Shown here one piece after another: positions 6,486-8,881 of a DNA stretch of 8,881 bases. The position numbers and the translations under genes are program-made. Source of the DNA: Oscillospiraceae bacterium. GTDB taxonomy: Bacteria > Bacillota > Clostridia > Oscillospirales > Ruminococcaceae. Each line of letters begins with the position of its first letter. Position 1 is the stretch's first letter. The notes below the pieces were generated by a model. That model searched no databases, was not told the origin of the DNA, and saw only the letters and a program-made list of their open reading frames with translations. The stretch is from contig WQXP01000035.1 in the NCBI GenBank assembly GCA_009784765.1, positions 1 to 8,881 of the forward strand. The letters run 5' to 3'.

Positions 6486-6514
6486 ATTATATCAAATATT
6501 TTTTGTTTTGTCAA
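6486..6514 (-). promoter_or_regulatory. Perfect consensus promoter of the toxin-candidate mRNA
   Basis: Minus strand TTGACA (6509-6514), 17-base spacer, TATAAT (6486-6491), with TGA making an extended -10. The predicted start is near 6479. It faces the promoter at 6217-6245 and overlaps the DNA just upstream of the yraN ribosome site, so it reads away from yraN. Confidence 0.77.
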
Positions 6515-6532
6515 AGCTTTAGGAGCAATAAA

Positions 6533-6931
6533 ATGACTAACTCCATTTACAACACCCGCCAAGTTCGCGGCGATTTCGGTGAAGATGCTGTCTGCGATTA
6601 CCTCACCGCACAGGGCTGTCAAATCATCGAACGGAACTTCTGCAAGCGAAGCGGCGAAATCGACATTATCGCCACCGACGGCAGAGAGCTTGTTTTCGTC
6701 GAAGTCAAGACCCGTAAATTCGGGAGTTTGACCGACGGGCAGGACGCTGTTAATCGCACTAAACGCAAAAAGCTCGTGGAAACTGCACGAGCTTTCTTGC
6801 GTGAAACTCAGTTCACCCACCAAATGAACGCCCGCTTCGATGTAGCGAGCGTCGTTGTTTCCACCGATGAGTCGCCGCAGTTACTCGAACTCGAGTATTT
6901 CGAGAACGCTTTCGATGCGGCGTTGGTGTGA
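6533..6931 (+). CDS. yraN: YraN / UPF0102 family nuclease-fold protein
   Basis: This is a small protein of the UPF0102 family, which has a PD-(D/E)XK restriction-endonuclease-like fold and no settled role (DNA processing or repair is suspected). The 132 residues show the expected pattern: RGDFGEDAV (12-20, Glu17), GEIDIIA (41-47, Asp44), VFVEVKTR (54-61, Glu57 and Lys59) and RFDV (101-104). The acidic residues and lysine of the PD-(D/E)XK core are all present, so the active site looks intact. The start ATG at 6533 is chosen because AGGAG at 6521-6525 lies seven bases upstream; a TTG at 6503 in the same frame has no such site. No convincing dedicated promoter was found, so readthrough from 6217-6245 or from metA is possible. 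Its stop lies 13 bases from the end of the convergent 57-residue ORF. Confidence 0.92.
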   Translation: MTNSIYNTRQVRGDFGEDAVCDYLTAQGCQIIERNFCKRSGEIDIIATDGRELVFVEVKTRKFGSLTDGQDAVNRTKRKKLVETARAFLRETQFTHQMNARFDVASVVVSTDESPQLLELEYFENAFDAALV

Positions 6932-6944
6932 GGGTGCGGGGAGT

Positions 6945-7118
6945 TTACTTTTCCTCAATCCTGTCCGTAACTAACTTTACGTCTTCGGGTTCCATTGCGG
7001 CTTCCTGTTGTCGAATTGCGTCATCTAATGTCCCGCCGAGTTTTCTCACCGTTTTCATTGACGACAAAACTTTGCGGTTTGTATCACGGATTTCAGCGGC
7101 ACTTGCGGGTGGTGGCAT
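6945..7118 (-). CDS. Unrecognised 57-residue protein
   Basis: A small soluble-looking protein beginning MPPPASAAEIRDTNRKVLSS and ending DRIEEK. After a proline-rich start it is mostly polar and charged and probably helical. There is no signal peptide, membrane segment or cysteine. I do not recognise a family. It is believable as a gene because AAGGAGGTGAT (7122-7132) matches the 16S tail over eleven bases, six bases from the ATG counting from the end of GGT. A consensus-like promoter (7209-7238) lies about 85 bases upstream, followed by a stable leader hairpin. The plus-strand frame covering this region is only a shadow. The gene converges on yraN with a 13-base gap and no visible terminator, so the two transcripts may overlap at their 3' ends. 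Confidence 0.75.
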   Translation of the reverse strand: MPPPASAAEIRDTNRKVLSSMKTVRKLGGTLDDAIRQQEAAMEPEDVKLVTDRIEEK

Positions 7119-7155
7119 AAAATCACCTCCTTATTTCATGTTACTCTATGCGTCA

Positions 7156-7197
7156 AGCAACCCTTTGGGCGGGCAAAACCCTCTCTGCGGGGTTGCT
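7156..7197 (-). promoter_or_regulatory. Leader hairpin of the 57-residue gene
   Basis: AGCAACCC (7156-7163) pairs perfectly with GGGTTGCT (7190-7197). Inside it GGG (7171-7173) can pair with CCC (7179-7181). In the minus-strand transcript this would form within the first few bases of the message. No U-run follows, so it is more likely to protect the 5' end or regulate than to terminate. Confidence 0.5.
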
Positions 7198-7208
7198 CTT
7201 CTTTTGCT

Positions 7209-7238
7209 ATTATACCACACTATCGCCCTCAATGTCAA
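7209..7238 (-). promoter_or_regulatory. Promoter of the 57-residue gene
   Basis: Minus strand TTGACA (7233-7238), 18-base spacer, TATAAT (7209-7214), with TGG making an extended -10 (TGTGGTATAAT, as at the small-RNA promoter). A perfect 10-bp palindrome TTTCGCGAAA (7244-7253) lies five bases upstream of the -35 and could be an operator. Confidence 0.75.
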
Positions 7239-7266
7239 GGGCTTTTCGCGAAATATTCCCTCCAGC

Positions 7267-7399
7267 ACCACCCCGCCCCTGCGGGGGCACCCCTCCACGG
7301 GAGGGGATAGGGGCTTGTCGTCTGCTTTTCACGACCTTGCAGCTATCACCACACAATTCCCCTCCTCTGGAGGGGTGGACGCGAAGCGGACGGGGTGGT
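7267..7399. repeat. Compound inverted-repeat (MITE-like) element, 133 bp
   Basis: Terminal ACCACCCCG (7267-7275) matches inverted CGGGGTGGT (7391-7399). Inside each end is a small variable hairpin (7275-7288 and about 7380-7388), then the block ACCCCTCC-3 bases-GGAGGGG (7289-7306 and, inverted, 7359-7376). The two arms are therefore inverted copies of a roughly 40-base unit around a 50-base centre. Similar GC-rich arms are familiar as dispersed intergenic repeats that generate spurious PSRGG-type peptides in many genomes. Copy number in this genome cannot be judged from one window. The repeat fills most of the gene-free stretch 7239-7414. Confidence 0.7.
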
Positions 7400-7414
7400 C
7401 TATCGAAAAGCCGC

Positions 7415-7444
7415 AAAAAACCTCCTGCGATTGCAGGAGGTTTT
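7415..7444 (-). terminator. Strong intrinsic terminator of the secreted-protein gene
   Basis: CCTCCTGC (7421-7428) and GCAGGAGG (7433-7440) form a perfect 8-bp stem with a four-base loop. On the minus strand it is followed by TTTTTT (7420-7415), 16 bases after the stop of the 427-residue gene. The plus strand has TTTT after the stem, so it may work both ways. Confidence 0.88.
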
Positions 7445-7459
7445 GGTGTTGTGTGTGGA

Positions 7460-8743
7460 TTAGTTTTGCGCACATCTTCTGCCGTTAGCAAGTCTGCCGC
7501 TACCATCACATCTGTCGCTTGCTTTTTGCCCTTCACAGTTTTGGCAACCTTTGTTTACAACACTAGGAGGAGTCGGAGGGCAGTTGCAATCGCATTCACA
7601 GCAACCTTCATCTTCGCAAAGTTCGCAGTCAAAAGTTGTAGGAAGAACATATCCGGTCGCTACGAAGTAAGCTCGGTAGTAGCCTTCGAGTTGTGCAAAA
7701 GAGAAGTCATCGTACCCAATTTCCGCGCCGTCAGCAAAGGTAAGAGGAGCGAAACCGCTTGTGTGCCAACCAACGGTTGTGTTAGGGGCAAGACCGCCCT
7801 GAGCTACCCAATCAGCGTATGCCGCTTCGACTGCGTCCCAGTCAATCATGTCGCCTTCGTTGAGTTGTTGCCAGTAAAAAGAAGTACTCATTACTCTATC
7901 GCTGTGAATGTAGTATCCGATGAAGCCGAGGTTTACTACGATAGGCTCTTCTTCAGTAGGGTCATCGCCGCCGCCTGCAGGCGTGCCGACTAATACAAGA
8001 GTCAGAGTTACGTCAGAAGTGATTGAAGTGTGAACAGTTGCACCGGATTCTCTGAGATTTGCAACAAATTCCCCGGGGCAACCGCCCGCTTGGTCATAAG
8101 TGTAACCGTCCCAGTAGTACTCATCAGCAAGTGTGCCGGTTTCAACATCAGCAACAACTTGGAAAACGTGTCCTACGTGAGTTCCGCTGGCTTGAGTTAA
8201 TTTGAAGTTACCTTCTGCTCTGTTCATTGCCCAGTATTCCCAACCGGGAGTAGTGAATTTGTTGAAAGAGTCTCTCATGTTGTATTCGCCTTCTTCGCCT
8301 ACAACAATTTCAGTAACGAAGCCGAAGTCAACAGGATTAACGAAAGTTACAGAAAATCCTTCGAAGTTGCCGCCAATTCCGCCGGTGGGGTCATCAGGTG
8401 TAACAGCTTCTGCGCCGCCGAACCAAACATTGTTGATTCCTTTGTTGCCGTTAGTCGCGCCGAGGTTGAAAGTAGCACCTGCTGCAATTTCGAAAGTGTC
8501 TGCGAAGTATGCGTTGCTTACTTGCCAACGAACGCTCACGAGCATATCTTCTGCGCCGTTGTTAGTGATGAGCCATGCTTTTGCTTTGTTGTCAGAAACG
8601 ATTCTGATTTCGCCGAAAGCCGAGCCGTTGCCGCTTACTTTTGTTCCGTCGTTAGAGCTGTTGGTAACGCCGTTCGCCGAAACTAAAACTGCCATGCTCG
8701 CTACCATTGCGAGAGCTACGATGAGTGATACTAACTTTTTCAT
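7460..8743 (-). CDS. Secreted protein with cysteine-rich C-terminal tail, function unknown
   Basis: The 427-residue product starts with a clear Sec signal peptide: MKKLV, a hydrophobic core to about residue 21 and a likely cut after VSA (residue 23). Residues 24-255 are rich in Gly, Asn, Thr, Val and aromatics, as in exported beta-sheet proteins. A Gly-Asp-Glu linker follows (GGGDDPTEEEP, 257-267), then an aromatic-rich segment (268-370). The last 55 residues hold 11 cysteines (373, 376, 381, 382, 384, 386, 388, 400, 403, 412, 424). The stretch from 400 has CxxCxG and CDGSG spacing reminiscent of zinc-binding ribbons. There is no LPXTG motif, lipobox or C-terminal membrane anchor. The start at 8743 is supported by AAGGAG at 8753-8758, nine bases upstream. 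It is closed by the terminator at 7415-7444. I recognise no family; a role outside the membrane is the only safe inference. Confidence 0.88.
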   Translation of the reverse strand: MKKLVSLIVALAMVASMAVLVSANGVTNSSNDGTKVSGNGSAFGEIRIVSDNKAKAWLITNNGAEDMLVSVRWQVSNAYFADTFEIAAGATFNLGATNGNKGINNVWFGGAEAVTPDDPTGGIGGNFEGFSVTFVNPVDFGFVTEIVVGEEGEYNMRDSFNKFTTPGWEYWAMNRAEGNFKLTQASGTHVGHVFQVVADVETGTLADEYYWDGYTYDQAGGCPGEFVANLRESGATVHTSITSDVTLTLVLVGTPAGGGDDPTEEEPIVVNLGFIGYYIHSDRVMSTSFYWQQLNEGDMIDWDAVEAAYADWVAQGGLAPNTTVGWHTSGFAPLTFADGAEIGYDDFSFAQLEGYYRAYFVATGYVLPTTFDCELCEDEGCCECDCNCPPTPPSVVNKGCQNCEGQKASDRCDGSGRLANGRRCAQN

Positions 8744-8881
8744 ACTGAAAATCTCCTTAAAAAAATAAATTTTGTTAGGAGCCTTAAAAGACTCCGTTTT
8801 TGCCGCGTTGATTCGTCCAACGTGGTTAAACGGTCTCTTTTATTCTGCAGTTGCGATTCTGCGTTTTCAGCCGCTTTTGAA
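8744..8881 (-). other. Leader region of the secreted-protein gene with possible hairpins
   Basis: On the minus strand GGAGTCTT and AAGGCTCC (8778-8795) can pair with one G-U. CGTTG (8806-8810) pairs with CAACG (8818-8822) around a seven-base loop, and an outer CCGTTT/AAACGG (8794-8799, 8828-8833) may enclose it. The outer pairing competes with the first hairpin at 8794-8795. No promoter was identified, so the start of transcription is probably near or beyond the window edge. Confidence 0.35.

Noticed and set aside
6503..6532. Upstream TTG start for yraN
   Set aside because: No ribosome site; AGGAG at 6521-6525 fits the ATG at 6533.
7210..7536. Minus-strand frame with PSRGG-type peptides
   Set aside because: It is the translation of the inverted-repeat element and crosses the terminator; such frames are typical artefacts of this repeat type.
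6928..7993. Long plus-strand frames over the 57-residue gene, the repeat and the secreted-protein gene
   Set aside because: They run antisense to better-supported genes and through the repeat and terminator, with no ribosome site and no recognisable domain.
8778..8800. Plus-strand terminator hairpin followed by TTTTT
   Set aside because: On the plus strand the stem has a C-A mismatch and only a two-base loop, and no plus-strand gene precedes it; the minus-strand fold is better.
8740..8880. Minus-strand frame of 46 codons open from the window edge, ending in an ATGA overlap with the secreted-protein start
   Set aside because: It overlaps the ribosome site and possible leader hairpins, turns into an AT-rich tract with unlikely residues, and an open frame this short is expected by chance. 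A true partial gene cannot be excluded without upstream sequence.

Overview
The window looks like a replication-origin region from a bacterium of the Bacillota type, possibly an uncultured clostridial lineage. The evidence is extended Shine-Dalgarno sites (AAAGGAGGT, AAGGAGGTGAT), near-consensus vegetative promoters with TGn-extended -10 boxes, a dnaA-oriC-dnaN order, a Firmicute-like sliding clamp (GYDLEIGI) and a MetA of the acetyl-CoA type. The placement is from recalled family patterns, not a database search.

Layout. Bases 1-928 hold the 5' part of dnaN on the minus strand, cut by the window edge. Bases 929-1149 are a candidate oriC. In the dnaA-to-dnaN direction it has eight DnaA-box-like 9-mers in one orientation, a short GG spacer, six DnaA-trio repeats and an AT-rich stretch running into the dnaN ribosome site. 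dnaA follows at 1150-2499 (minus). Bases 2500-2633 hold two divergent promoters with abutting -35 boxes, one for dnaA and one for gyrA. gyrA (2634-5261) and metA (5265-6185) form a tight plus-strand pair in which the last gyrA codons supply the metA Shine-Dalgarno.

Bases 6186-6532 are the most unusual stretch. Two convergent consensus promoters (plus at 6217-6245, minus at 6486-6514) face each other across a 28-codon hydrophobic minus-strand ORF (6313-6399). That ORF has a very strong ribosome site, and its stop codon lies in the loop of an 11-bp hairpin. Short direct repeats in the putative plus-strand RNA match both flanks of the ORF's ribosome site. This resembles a par/Fst-type type I toxin-antitoxin locus, although the peptide is not recognised.

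Bases 6533-6931 encode a YraN/UPF0102 nuclease-fold protein. Tail to tail with it is an unrecognised 57-residue ORF (6945-7118, minus) with its own promoter, a structured leader and a near-perfect ribosome site. Bases 7267-7399 are a compound inverted-repeat (MITE-like) element. A strong terminator (7415-7444) ends the last gene, a 427-residue secreted protein with a cysteine-rich tail (7460-8743, minus). The final 138 bases are its leader region, with possible hairpins and no promoter I can identify.

Together: initiation (DnaA, oriC, beta clamp) and DNA topology (GyrA) are transcribed from one shared divergent control region. metA rides in the gyrA operon. The right half is accessory: a candidate toxin-antitoxin module, a repeat element, an orphan small gene and an exported protein.
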